The notes under the pieces: generated by a model
The model's input: the letters and a program-made list of their open reading frames with translations, nothing else
What the model was told of the DNA's origin: nothing
The model's database searches: none
Made by a program: the position numbers and the translations under genes
NCBI GenBank assembly: GCA_013397075.1
Contig: VWZS01002022.1
Coordinates: 496,001 to 560,000 of the forward strand
Length of the DNA stretch: 64,000 bases
Direction: 5' to 3'
DNA from: Rhabdornis inornatus
Lineage: Eukaryota; Chordata; Aves; Passeriformes; Rhabdornithidae
In this document: in pieces, positions 35,991-48,810 of the stretch
How the letters are laid out: every line of letters begins with the position of its first letter
Position numbering within the stretch: position 1 is the stretch's first letter

Positions 35991-38629
35991 CAGTTTCCTC
36001 ATCATATCCAGATGGACAATATCCTAATGCACAAATTACAGATTCTCTCCTTGAAAAACACAGGCAGATGAATCAGAATCTCTCAGCAGATTGGCAAATA
36101 CAAAATTTCTTTGGTGTTACTCTGCATGCAGCAATGTACCTAAGGTCAGACTGCAACCCTCCATATGGAGAAGTTAGACAACAGGAATAATGTAGTAGGA
36201 TCATTATGGAATGTATCAAATTATATTTTGTCTATCAAAACTTCAACTTCTACATTTATTTTTCACACTGTCTAATCTTTCTGAGATTCTAAACCTATTT
36301 CAAAAACTCAGATGATTGAGTTTGTATAATGAGAAATTTAATGACCTGTAAAGTGAGTGCATCTGCCAGCCCTAAAAAAGTCATCTTTTTTATGCACATC
36401 ACAATACAGGACTGATGGTTCCACTGTTACTTTTCCAGTCATCCACTCCTGTTGCTTCCTTAAAACAGATGCACATTTTGGGATGTAAGTTGAAGACTAA
36501 GAATGTTAAAATGCTTAAATATTTATTAAAATATTTTCCCAATAACACTTTGTAGAGAAATATTGACATTCTCTAAGTAAACTGAAAATAGGAGTTCACA
36601 GAAAGATAAGCAAATTCTGAGCCACTGTTTAGTTTCACTCAGGCATATTTTTGTCAAAGGGTCAAATTTTGTGCTGGAATAAAAATCCTGATTGAATATG
36701 CATTTTGACAGGGTTGAATATGATCCATATTGCAACAGCAGAATGAGTGTGTATCCAAAGACTGGCTGGCACCAACTGCATCCACAGTAAACATGAGACA
36801 GATGAACATGTCAAGAAAAAGATCTTAGTGGCTACGTTTTATGCAAGATTACAGAGTGTCCTTTAATCCTGGCACAAACTCCAAATCACCCTTTATAGCT
36901 GTGCATACAGAATGTGCTTTAAGTGTGACACACAGAACACAGTTTAAATGTAATATAGAGAGCTCAAAATGACCTCTCTTTATTATGTGTTTGTAATTTA
37001 TATTAAAACTTAAGCATTCAGGCACACACATCAGTTTATATTTGTTAACATTCTGGCCTAGATTTGTTTGGTTTACTGCAAACAAAGCCCTATCCGTGAC
37101 TTTAAAAAATGTTAGTATTTGGGTACTACCCTATGCTCCTCACAAGTGAAGCTCAGCCCAAACTGCTAAAGGTCTGACACATAAATGAGGGAATGAGCCC
37201 CAGTCAAGCTTGCCTTGCTGAAGGACAGCTATTTTGAGCAGCACTTTGTGATGGCCCTGCCAGCTGCACACACAGCCTGCCTTGCATCTGTGGCCCATTC
37301 TCTGTGAGCATTGCCTTTGTTTTGATTTCCTAGTTTGTGTGCCATTAGTTTTAAGGCTGGATGTCACATTGCTGTTAAATCACTGTTTTGGAGCAGCAGT
37401 ATCTCCCAGCTGACCTCAGAGCAAAGGCACAAAGACTTGCATTCTCTCCACTTTCTCTGACAAGCCAGGGGTGCTGAGAGCCTCTAGCTCACACAGCAAA
37501 CATGCTCTGACTCACCACACACCAACCCAGATCTCACACAGATAATCAAAACGAACATTAATTTACGAGAACAGCTCAAAGTGGAAATACCTGAAGGGAA
37601 AAAATTACATACACAATATTTCACTGAGAGCAGCTTCTCAAAAGGGAAGGATTCGAACATTTCTGATGAGCTAATGGAAACAGCAAAGTGACTGTTTGGA
37701 AAAGGTTTTTAGGGGCTTGGTTTGGGTTTTTTTTAAAAATGCTTTTATCTGCTTTCACTAAGAGATGAAGCAAGCTCACTATCAGCAAGAGTGATATCTG
37801 ACTGTCAGACAACAAAGCTAAATGAATTTTGTGCTTCTGAGCTTTTAGAAAAAGTCAGGGAAAAAGAAAAAACAAACAAACTAGACCTTTCATCTGATGA
37901 ACCTGGACAGGGATCACTAGGATCCTGCCAAGGTTTAATTTCTCATTTTTCATGGATTAACATCATTGTTTATATAGTTCAGGCTGTTGCATAGTGACAC
38001 AGGCTCTAAACAGGGTGACAAGAAACAAACCCAACCAAACAAATAATTCCAAGATGCAGCAATGCCTCTGATGGGTATTTAGAATGAGCTTATTTTACAG
38101 AAATCCACCTATGAGCATCCTATGACAGCAGTTGTGGAGCAGAGCTTGGGGGGGATGAGGAGCCTCCAGTGATGTACAGCTGCCTGCACAGAGGAGTCAG
38201 CTCCCTGAACTGTGATGAGCAATTTGTCTCACAGCTTTGATCCACTGTCACTTTAGCTGACACTGACTCCAGGAATTAATTTCTAACATTTCAGGGTAAC
38301 CTAGTAAAAAAAAATGGAAGCAGTGCATGGTAGATATCTGTAGATAACCTATCACCTGCTGGAAGTGTTGACAGCAAAGTTAAATATTTCTTGTTACAGC
38401 ACAAAAGCTCTCCGTTTCTTGAGCACATAAATACATAACCCTACCCAAGGCAAAGTATCAGCAAAGTAAAGCAGCATAAAGGACAAAATATTTTAGCCAT
38501 ATGTTCTAAGCTAATACTGTGTTGGTCCTACATAAATGAGAGGCTTCCTGAGTGGGAGATCCTTTATTTCAACTCTCTGCTCACTGGAAGAGGACATCAG
38601 TTCCATCACAATGGAATTGAGCTAGAATA
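35991..38629. other. A+T-rich noncoding DNA, no gene seen
   Basis: Only short open frames (up to 78 codons) are present, with no identified repeats. Very A+T-rich parts lie near 36.2-36.3 and 36.5 kb. Confidence 0.5.
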
Positions 38630-38735
38630 TGTTCGGGGTTTAATTACAAGACAGTTGCTATAGAGCTTTAATTATCTTGTTAATGTGATAAGTGCACTGC
38701 ATGAAAGCCATAAATATTTCTTGCTCTGGCTGGAT
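38630..38735. promoter_or_regulatory. Candidate conserved noncoding element (weak)
   Basis: Two perfect homeodomain words 'taatta' occur at 38641-38646 and 38669-38674. A MEF2-like 'ccataaatatttc' follows near 38708, and a 'tgatcaac' lies near 38737. The cluster lies in repeat-free DNA. Function is inferred from motif density only. Confidence 0.17.
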
Positions 38736-41700
38736 TGATCAACACAAATAGAGCAGCAAATACTGGCTTTGGAAGTAATTTAGGAAGGGAATAGAAACCC
38801 TTGTTAAATTCAGCCCTACTGTCATGCTGCAGATGGATCACAAACCCTCTATTTCAGCATGTTTTGGGCAAAAATCTTTGTCATTAGCAAACTGACACTG
38901 AGCTGTGGCTTCAGGTTGTCATGCTTGGCCATGATGAACCAAAGGCAGTCACACCATTCTTCACCAGCCAGTGAACCTGCTGAGGTTGTGACTTGCAAGA
39001 AGGTACTGATCCTAAGAGCTCTCAGTGAGCAACTTCTGCTCCTTTCCTGGCTCCTATTCCCCTGTATCCAGGCAGGAGGTGACAGGAGAGGAAGACTTCT
39101 GGCCCACAAATATACAAGTTGAATTCATCCACAATTCAACCAACAACTGCATGTAAAATCTTATTCTGTCAGACAGGACAGGTTGGACTTCCTGCCATTA
39201 ACTCTCCCATCATAAAGGTAAAAGTCTGTTTTTTAGTTTTAGGCCCTAGTGAGATAACTTAATTTATTCTTAAATTAAATAGCTCCCCAAAAAGCAGGGT
39301 AAACAATGAGCCCTGAGGATCAATTGTTAACCTAATAAAGCTGTAAGTCTTCCTCTATCTGAGCTGGGACCCATCAGGTTCAAGGGGTACAAGCACTAAA
39401 GAACAGCTTAGGGAGAGAGGGAGGAATGAACTGAGAGCAAAAGTCAAAACCACTGGATTCCTGAAGCACTGGGAAGGAAATATCGACAAACACTGTCACT
39501 AAATGATGCCACCTGGACAGATGAGGATCCTCAGCATTGCAGAAAAATGAGGCTCTCTGGTCACTGCTGTACCTGCAGGGGAGAAATGAACCACCAAGGC
39601 CAAAACTATTGAAGTAAATACGCTTTAGACTGAAGGACTGCAGTCCAAGGGCTGCTCTAACAGATGAAGAATGATATGATTTCACCCTCCCAGCAGTGCT
39701 GCAGGCCTTAGCTCAAGGCCAAAGACACAGCAGAGAGCACACAGTGACCAGCACTGGCTTCAGTGGGTTCTGGAACCTACTGCAACCTGACTTTAATTGC
39801 AGAAAAGAAAATATTACAAATAACCCCAACAGCTTTGCAATCTCTTTATTTCAAACACATGGGTTGTTATCTGCAGCCTGATGTAACACAGCTAGAATGT
39901 GCCTTTTATGAGTAAGGAAACTTAGGAAAAAGTCAAAGCCACTCTTCAAAAGGGAAGATTTGTAATGGATGCAGTGTATGACTGAGTCATTATAAATTTG
40001 AATATGTCATATCAGCTTTATGAAGCATCTTTTGACCCTTAAATGAAATTGAATAGGTGTGAATAAAATGAAATGCTCATAGACCAAAATCTATCAATGT
40101 TTCTCTTGGAGAACTGTGCGTTACTCCATGATTACTGCTCTGAGGTTGATAGACAGGCATATGAAATATCTTGGTCCTCCACGCCAAGAAGGATTGTGGA
40201 ATCTATTCTTTCTGCCCATTAGATTAGCAGAGAGGGTGCCTAAACCTTTTAGCAGCAAGTCATTGAAGAATATAAGTTAAAACCTCCCTCTTAATACACC
40301 AGAAAAAACAGGTCCAGGGTACAGAACTTGGAACAACGTCACAGCCCAGATTTCACAATCAACACAAAGCAACTCCTTCAAAACAGATTGAATGCAAAGC
40401 AACCTTAAACCCCCATTCCCCATACCCTGCTTTTGAGCTCTTAATGTACAGAGTAAGTTCCAGCTCCCTAATTAACTTGACTATTGCCCCCTAAAACTAC
40501 TTTCTATCTTAGCTCTCCTTCTGTGCAAACAGCATAATGTTAATGTAATGGAAAGGTCACATTATACTACAAGGAAGGGAGTGACATTCCATTGTGTCTT
40601 TCTCTCCCTGCTCACAATCCTCCCCCTACTGCTGCCCTGCATGCAAGGCATTTTCTATAAACATTTCATAATAATGAGAAACCATCTATCCAGGGAAAGT
40701 GCTGCCTTCCACCACTTGCTGTCGCACATCATTCTGCAGTCTCAAGGAAAGCGAAACACCACCCACTTGATTGTACACAAATGGTTTTTCCTCTGCAAGT
40801 CAAACTCAAGATTTAATTATTACATTTTCCCTGTCACTCCTGAATGCCTTCATTCACTTTGCCTGCACAAGGAAATATTCCAATCCAAGAACAGGTTTTG
40901 AAGTTCTTGCATGTGGAGCAAGTTACCCTGAAACTAATTTTCTTCATGAGGGGAATGATTCCTCATCTACCATGCAGTGTTTGGGGGGAATTAGCAAGAT
41001 GTCCTGGCTAAACTTCAGCTTGCTTCAGCTGCTGTCTGCTCACTGAATCTCACCTCTCCTTTTCAGCTAGATCCATCATTCTTCATCATTTTCTATCCTG
41101 CTCTCTTGGGTAGCTTTGCTCTGCTCTGTTGGGCACAGTTAACCAGGGATGGCTGATGTGACCTCTACATTCAGCCTGCAAGGTGCTTTTGGCATTATTT
41201 GGGGCAAAACTGATCTATGAATATATGATTCTTCCTAGAAACTATCACAACCCAACCTCTGTTGACAAACCTACTCCTGCATTTCTCTATCAGTTCTGAT
41301 TATTTTTCTTGGAATGTAAGTCTCCACATTGATCATGTTCCCCTGCCCCTAATTAAACAATTATCATTTCCTGCTAGCAATCCCAGAGCATTTTCTGTGT
41401 ATGCAAAAGAGCTCAGCTTTCCCTCCTGAAACATTCTCTTAACATTTCAACTATGCACACATTCATTCTAGACATAATTCCACTGAAAACGACATTAGAG
41501 AAATCCACCTCTGGTGTCTGGTAAGATCAGCATTAACATTCCTTTGTGCTGAGTGACACAAAGGAAGTAGAAGCTCATCCATAAATTACCAAGTGTTAAC
41601 CTTACTGTCCAGTAAAAGTTCTAACTACGAAGCCTACCCAGAAACAGGAACTACCATTTATTTCTTATACAGAACTTCAAATATGAAAGGGTTTTTCCCC

Positions 41701-43108
41701 ATTTTCACCCAAAACCAGCCATTCCATGCAGTGTTTACAGTTACCAAAGCTAATTTTTAGCTGCCACACTGCAGCTGGGGGAGCAGCAGATTCTCCAAAT
41801 ACAGGGCATAGTTTATTGCCTTCATTATCTGAACTACAGAGCATTTGTATGCTCCATTTCAGAGAAGCAGGCACTAAACCTGTTAGAAATCTAGTATTTT
41901 GAATATTCCATGCTCAGTGTAACCTTTCTAGTGCACTTCCCTGCTGCCCCAGGCAGGATATTACAGCTCAATTCCCAAAGCCAGGTGAGCTCTGAGGACA
42001 GCTCAGCTTTAATCACAGCAGTTAACGCACCGTGACTGGAGCAGCAGCCTGACATTTGGCAAGTTTTCTGAAACCTTCATAACAATGCATTATTACATTT
42101 GATATGCCTCCCCTCATTCATTATGGAAGCAGCCTTCAGGAACAGAAATTGAACTTTTGGAATTGATTAGACTGTTTTGAGCTTTAACAGCATGGATATT
42201 GTGTGGTCCTTCCTGGGTAGCTGCTGTTTCACAGATACATCAAACTAATTTGGTGATCATAAACCCTTCATTTTTATAGAACATAACATTTTCACCTCGT
42301 TAGGCTCAGGTCAGGAATACCACCTTGCATTTAATATTCATGTTAGGTAGTAAAACTACCACTCTTAACCAAATAAAAAAGGCCCATTCTTAAAACCATA
42401 GTTCCATAAGCATGAGCCCCATCTCGAGTCTGATTTTATCACCATTTTTGCTTCACACTCTAAAAGACAAAGCAAAACACTTGCAGAAAAAGCCAAGAGC
42501 TCAGGATCACAAAGCTTTTTGAAAGAAAGTCAATGACTGTCAGTCTCACAAGGCCATGAAGAAAAACATTTCAACAAAACTCTCAGTACATGACTGCTTA
42601 AATGTTATGGTTAACAGCAATAAAACCAACTACTTCAGTACTGAAGGACTGCTGCTCTTCTAAAACAGTCAAGAATCCAGGCTGACTATAGTGGCAGAGT
42701 AGATCACAGTTCAGAATAAAAGATAAAATTCAGAAATTCTGCACCACCAGCTTCCCCTCGCCTGCTAAGTAATCTCAGATACTTGGCTGTCAGTGTTGTT
42801 ATTCTCTTGTTAGAATTACTGCAGTATGATGTCACAGTTCCCCATTTTGTCCATGCACGTGTGCAAATAAGAATTTTAGTTCCTCAGATATGGTGTCACT
42901 GACACTCTCCAATTTTTTATTGAGGCTTTTTGAAAATTAAGCCCAAAGTTAGAAAACATACATTTATGGTTCAGGTTATCAAATGAGCTTCATTAATAAA
43001 ATCAACATTAGCCAGTGTACAGTCTAACAGTCTAATGTAATATTTGTTGGAAGAGATAGAAAGCTCTCTGCCTTTGAAACTTAAACATGTATCCAAGTTT
43101 GATGACAT
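38736..43108. other. A+T-rich noncoding DNA, no gene seen
   Basis: The longest open frame is 117 codons (40548-40901), which has no recognisable domain and overlaps another frame. Stretches such as 42.03-42.20 kb are repeat-free and A+T-rich with 'attattacatttgatatgc', but nothing more can be claimed for them. Confidence 0.5.
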
Positions 43109-43402
43109 ATGTCTAAAACTGACCTTTTCTTCTTGCATCATTTGCTCTCTTCCAGTTCTATGATCCCCTCACTTCACAGCTTTTGTTTATCTTTCATTCC
43201 ACTCCTCCTTTTACCAACTCTCACAAGCCAAACTGCTGCCAGACCACAAGTTCTCTCACCTAAACACACAACCTGTTATTGCACAGCCAAATTATCCACA
43301 TCTGCTTGGTCACTTCCTAAAACACCCTCATACCTCATGCATTCTGGCTTACTAACATTCAATAACAGCACATCAAAGCAGAAATACAATGGCACTTTAT
43401 AA
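43109..43402 (+). other. G-poor, C/T-rich segment
   Basis: The plus strand is strongly depleted in G over nearly 300 bp, giving a stop-poor 97-codon frame rich in Ser, Leu, Pro and Thr. It resembles the segments at 10.64-11.05, 48.56-48.81 and 52.30-52.48 kb in composition. I do not regard the frame as a gene. Confidence 0.45.
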
Positions 43403-43601
43403 TCACATTGCAAATGTCTGGTGGGTCAAAGCCTCCTTGGATGGGGGAGAGAAGTCATGTAGGAGAGGGAGTCCAGGCCATTAGGCTGTTTATTTAAAAA
43501 AAACAAACCCAAAACCCCTCCTAGTTAATCTTCTGCAACAAGAAACACATCTTTTGCTATTTTAAAAAAGGAAAAGTAGTGTAGTATTACCCCTGCTAAT
43601 G

Positions 43602-43649
43602 CAGTTAAAGGCAACAGGAGACAGTTAAAGGCAACAGGAGACAGTTAAA
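43602..43649 (+). repeat. Tandem repeat, 20-bp unit, 2.4 copies
   Basis: The unit 'cagttaaaggcaacaggaga' occurs at 43602-43621 and again, identical, at 43622-43641, followed by the partial copy 'cagttaaa'. The identity between copies indicates a recent duplication or a variable minisatellite. Confidence 0.93.
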
Positions 43650-43954
43650 AATAACACTTGAGCAACTCATTCTGTTTGCTGGAAACCACATTCCCCATTA
43701 AACACGTACAGCCAGGGTTGCACTGGCTTGCTGAGAGCTGGAAGTGCATGTCAGTTTTCATCACGAGAAGTGAAGCAGAGACATCACCTCAAAAGGAGAT
43801 TGGGTGTGAATCCTGTCCTGCCTGGGGTTACCAGCTGGCACACAAGTTATGGATGGAGCTCGTAGGAAAAGCCATTGGTACAACACCCACAGCTCCTTCT
43901 GCCCACAAACACTGAGCAGAACAGCTGCTTCCCTCTCCCTTCACTCCAAGAAGG

Positions 43955-44110
43955 GAAAAAACCAAAACAGCTCACAACTTAACACCAAAAGGAAAAAAAA
44001 AAGAAACAAACCCCAAACAATAAAAAAACCCACAACATCCTTTTGCCGCCTCTCAAAACAAAACTAAACAAAACAGAAAAGGAAACTAGAGAAGGTTAGG
44101 CAAAGAAAAA
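43955..44110 (+). repeat. A-rich low-complexity tract
   Basis: The plus strand consists mainly of A with scattered C, in blocks such as 'aaaccaaaac', 'aaacaaacccc' and 'aaacaaaactaaacaaaac'. T and G are scarce. A smaller similar patch lies at 44889-44935. The cause is probably old simple-repeat expansion or a degraded poly(A) region. No SINE or LINE body is recognisable upstream. Confidence 0.6.
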
Positions 44111-45799
44111 CTATATGGAAAATCCACCTATGGTAATGAGGGACAAGAAATCTCCATGGAAACCTAAGTCAGGCATACCTGTGTCCCCTCTGCATGAAGA
44201 GCTTTCAGAGGGAGGCATCACACACCGTGACAAAGTCTTTCTGACATTCCAGGTCCCAGAGGCACCAACCCATGCACCCTTTCACTGCTGTACTAGCAGT
44301 GAGTCTTTCCTCCACTGTGACACCACCAACTCTGAATTTGGAACTACACACGGTACCACTGTGCTCACAGCTGCTTTTTTTGTTTTGCATACTCCAAAGT
44401 CACCATCACTAACAGGTTTAGGCAACAGCAAGGTGAGAAACTGCAGACAATTGACAAAGGGCAGTTTTCCAACTCCTGACTTTTCTTGCACTCAGGAAAT
44501 GTATTTTGTTCGTGCTCTGCAAGATTGTGCAAGCCATGACACAATCGTGGGCTAAAAGCAAACCTGTTTTACAGATGCTTTTATTTTTCACACTGGTCCA
44601 TGTGGAGGGCACATGCAGCAGTCAGAGCTTCAAAGAATAAAAACCAAAAAAACCACACAATTATGCCCGAGTTCTCTTTCTTCACTGCCAATTCTTCTTC
44701 AGAAATGCACAAGGACAAACAAGATAAGCTTGGATGGCTGGGGAAGCTGAAAGCATGACTCTCACTGCTACAATCTCTTCTGCACACTCCCTGTTTTGTC
44801 TTGTTCCCTTCATTGTGTCCAAAACACCAGCCCATACTAACACTGGAATCCTTGAGCTGACAGGTTGCCACATGAAGAGCCTGGCAAAATAGTACAGCAG
44901 AAAAAAAAGACCCAACAAACCAAACAGCCCAAAATCAAATATAAATTAACTCCTACAAACAAAGCACATCTCAAAATTGTCACTTCCATGCTGCCAATAT
45001 GCATTTTTTAGTTGTTAAAAAATTGGAGACTTTGAGACTGCCTCTAGCAAGCAGTGGAAAGATGTGGAAGGGCCCAGTTCCAGTTCCACCTGTCAGGAAG
45101 CAACCAAAATACCCCAAAGAGGTACTTGAATCTGAACATCCCACCATATTGGTATCTGCCTCGTACAGCTAGCACAGAAACATACTCTAGAAAGTATTTT
45201 GTGCCTTTTCACTTCCAAGGACAATTGAGTAGTTTATGGAAAGAAATACTGGGTTATCCTTTCTCAAAAGCATTTTGTTGAAATTTCATGTTCTTTAAAT
45301 AGGAAGTTTCAGGGAATGTGTGAAGCTGGGATGGTTTTTGTTTTTTAAATGACTTAGGCACTTACCAGATACAGGGAGGAGACCTGTGCTGATCAGTGAC
45401 CACGGGCTGGTTCTCTGTTCAGGAAGGATTAGGAATGTCACCACACCAGTGTAGTCTGGCCAGACCAGTTTCTCCATTTTGGAGAACATAGGAAGACCAT
45501 CCACAACCAATGTTTTCCTGCTGCTCCCAGAGCAATAAGAAATTATGACTAACCTTCACATAAGAGAGATGGCAGGAAAAAATGGTCTTTGCATTAAAAG
45601 TTCTGCCTTGAAATACATGTTTTTAGTCTTCTAGAAAGCAAGGTTTTAAATTGGAAACACTGACAGATCTCTAACTGCAGCAATAACAAATAACATCAGC
45701 GTAATTTCTCTTGAAAGAAATTGCTCTGCTTTCTCATCCAGTTTCCAGCTTAAAACCTTTCATTGCTGAGGCTGTTGTCAATCTTATCTAGTGACCCAT
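44111..45799. other. Noncoding DNA, no gene seen
   Basis: A 146-codon frame on the plus strand (44115-44555) overlaps three minus-strand frames of 61-69 codons and has no recognised domain. I treat all of them as chance frames. Confidence 0.45.
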
Positions 45800-46489
45800 T
45801 TACCCAAAGCACAGAATTACAGAACACAATATTATGACAAGTACAGAGCTGGCTTTGACACTAATAACACTCAAGACTTGGTGGACTCGGATTGTTTTTA
45901 GTGCTTGGTCAGAAAGGCCACCTTCCTTCCAATACAAAAAGTCAACAATCCACCTCACAGGTTTTGCAAATGAATTTGTCATGGCAATTAAGGGGAAGAA
46001 TCTATCTAGCCATGATAAAAGGTGACTGACAGCACCGTGCACTGCTCCATTACAGAATAAGAGAGAGACCTTTAACACATTGTTCTGAATACTTAGGAAA
46101 TCAAAAATACAGTCTGGAGAGCTACATTCTGTGACTTTCAATGAATCAGTGGTGTCTGAAATGCACACCTGACCTCTGAGGTAGAGGGGAACAAACCTCA
46201 GGCTGAACCAAGTCACTTCCAGTGATCTGGAACAGGGGGTGGAAGGCTCTGTCTCACCTGGACTGATATCAGCTGATTTTAACCCAACACAGAACCAGGC
46301 AGCCCTGCAGGGAATCCCCTCCCCAACAAGCTTTGGAAAATACAAGAACCCAAAATCCACTTGGAAGATGCCTGGGGTATCAGTTCTGGTTAAAAACCAC
46401 GGTGTGTCCAACTCCCCAGGATTCTCCTGGGGAACAGAGTGGCAGGGAGCAGATGTAGAAAAGCCACCACATGGGCAATCTAAAGCCAT
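45800..46489 (-). CDS. Orphan 229-codon open frame, unknown
   Basis: From the ATG at 46489 (minus strand) an uninterrupted frame of 229 codons runs to a stop at 45800. It stays open upstream to 46528 only through a GTG. In DNA of this composition a frame of that length is uncommon. The translation has no recognisable domain. The last 25 residues or so are hydrophobic (Val/Leu/Ile/Ser-rich) and could be a membrane segment, and Cys residues are scattered through the first half. There is no convincing Kozak context (C at -3, G at +4) and no visible poly(A) signal or splice structure. It could be chance, a remnant of a retroelement gene, or part of a real exon. I do not assign a function. Confidence 0.12.
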   Translation of the reverse strand: MALDCPCGGFSTSAPCHSVPQENPGELDTPWFLTRTDTPGIFQVDFGFLYFPKLVGEGIPCRAAWFCVGLKSADISPGETEPSTPCSRSLEVTWFSLRFVPLYLRGQVCISDTTDSLKVTECSSPDCIFDFLSIQNNVLKVSLLFCNGAVHGAVSHLLSWLDRFFPLIAMTNSFAKPVRWIVDFLYWKEGGLSDQALKTIRVHQVLSVISVKASSVLVIILCSVILCFG

Positions 46490-48559
46490 GAGGGTCACAA
46501 AATCCACATCACTGTGAAAAATGGCCACTCCATTCTGCCTGGATACTGCTGCACAGGGTGACTAAAAGAGGTCTTCTTGTTGTGGGCCTGAAGGATTGTT
46601 ATTTTTTGTGGGTTTTGGGGAAGGTTTTGTTGTTTGGTTGACTTTGCAAACACAACTGCTACACACCCTGAACTTCCCCTGTCCTTCACTGGTGCTGCCA
46701 GTGGGTTGGACAGGGTTTATTTTGTTCCAGTGTGTTGCAGTGGAATGCAATTCTTCCAGTGTGCTGGCCCAGCTTAGTGTTTTCCCTGTAAAAGCCACCA
46801 CATTCCCAAGAGGCTACAAAACAACAGCTTCCAGTGTGGCAGTGAGAATATTCAAATATCAGCTCTATGTTTCCTGACACCAAATTTACTTAAAGATACA
46901 AAAAAGCATCCATGAACATATTTCCTGCCATCAAGTATATGAAAAAGTGTCCTAAACATGCAATTATTATATAATGCCCTATGGCCCTATTATTTTGTAA
47001 AACATGCACACTCCCTCAAGTGGTTTTAGCTCTTAAAATCTATTTTTTAAATAATACCAGATTAGAAAGCAGCATTTGCCAGCAGATATTAACATAGTCA
47101 AGCCCTGTTGAATTCACATTTTATCATCATCTTGTTGTTTACAAATTTTCCTGTCATTCATCACTGCAAATCATCAGCTGCACTTGTGGCTGAAGAAAAC
47201 ACTAACTCAGAAGGCAGGGATGAGTGCAAATGCATTAATCAGAGATCATGATTTTTCTACCAGGAATGTTATGCTCTCAGACACCTATAATTAGACACAT
47301 CCAGTACCTATAATCTTCTCAGATATTCAAAATATTATGGGGACTGCTCAGTGTGGGTAGGAATGGAATGAATTAACAATATAAAGCAAAAATACAGGTG
47401 AAGCAAAGTATTTTTAGACTTGGGCTATAAAACCACATTTCCATTCCAGAATTTCTACAAAAAAACAACTTGCAAACAAATATTTCTGCAGAGAACACTG
47501 ACAGCCTAAATAGTGAGGCCTGATGTGTGAGCAGCATTAAATCCCTGGGCCTTCCCTAGACTGGGGGGATGGAAGGAAGCAGAGGACAGGTCAGATTCCT
47601 TTTTATTCCCTTTTTTTTTTAAACTCAGTAATCTTTTAGTAGAAGGGAAAATAATTGTCAGTCTGAGATTTCCAACACTCTGTAGTGCTTTCAGCCATGC
47701 TCTGCACAAAAAGGAAGAGCAGAGGAAACCATTCATCTCTGAGAGGTTCTTGAAGCTCAAGCATAAGGCACAACCACACATTTAGTAATCTACATAGTTT
47801 ATTTTCTATTTTAATTGTGTACATTTAATTTGGTCAAACTAAACAGCCAAGTTCCAACTGGGTTTCAGAGCACCCTTAAAGATCAGACCCTGACATCATT
47901 TTTCAATGCCAAAACAACAGTCATTACCTTGAATTAACCAGTATTTTCAGGATTACCAGAATTTAAAAGGGCACATTTGCAGTTAAAAATTCTTGAAAAC
48001 AACTTCTAATATTCAGCAGAAAACATGTTTGAGAATTTAAGGGACAAGAGCACTGGCAACACTTGCTGGATGAGCACAGGCAGCCAGATGCTGCTTCAGG
48101 TGGAATATAAAAATTAATACAGATATTGTCTGGAGCTGGGCCTGATGGCACTGGGGGGCTGCAGAGACTCCATTCTGCTTTTCCACAGAAAATTACTCAG
48201 AACAAATCAGCCTAGACACCTCAGAGAGCCTCAGCTCTCCCTACATGAGCCAACAGCACTGAGGAAAAGAGAACAAGCAGCAGAGCACCGCAAGCCCATC
48301 TCGAGATCAGTGGCACAGCTCTTGCCCCTGTGGTTTGTGTGCCAAGCTTCACTTGGAAGTGACTTGAGACAGTGCAAGGCTTACAAAGTCAGTGCCTGTT
48401 GCAGGACTGAGGAGAGCAGGAGATAATCAATTTGTTTTGTGTGGGTTTTATCAGAGTTCTGGCTCACCCCCTGACACCCAAACACAGAGGTGAAGTGAGA
48501 TGTAAAGCAGTTCATCCACCATCTCTGAAGCCATCCCGACTTACCTAAGCTGCATTGCA
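46490..48559. other. A+T-rich noncoding DNA, no gene seen
   Basis: Open frames are at most 93 codons and overlap on both strands around 46.5-46.9 kb. A G/T-rich patch lies at 46578-46640. No repeat family was recognised. Confidence 0.5.
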
Positions 48560-48810
48560 AAAACTTGACTTTTTATACCATTCTTCTGCTCATCTTTTGA
48601 GCTGCTTACCCATCCCTCAACTGCCAGCATTTATCACTCCTGCTTCTCAATCCATTCTTTACCCTCAAACCCTCACAACAATTCCTTTCCTTCCATTTTC
48701 AAGACTCGCTACCTTTCACTGAATGTTCTCCCTTAACTGCAACCTCCTTATCTCCTATTTTCCTTTTCACTCAGCCTGCTGCTGTCCCTGCTCCATTCTA
48801 AGTGCTCTCA
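48560..48810 (+). other. G-poor, C/T-rich segment
   Basis: About 250 bp of the plus strand are dominated by C and T, with very little G, for example around 48633-48760. It is the most extreme of the four such segments in the window. Confidence 0.5.
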
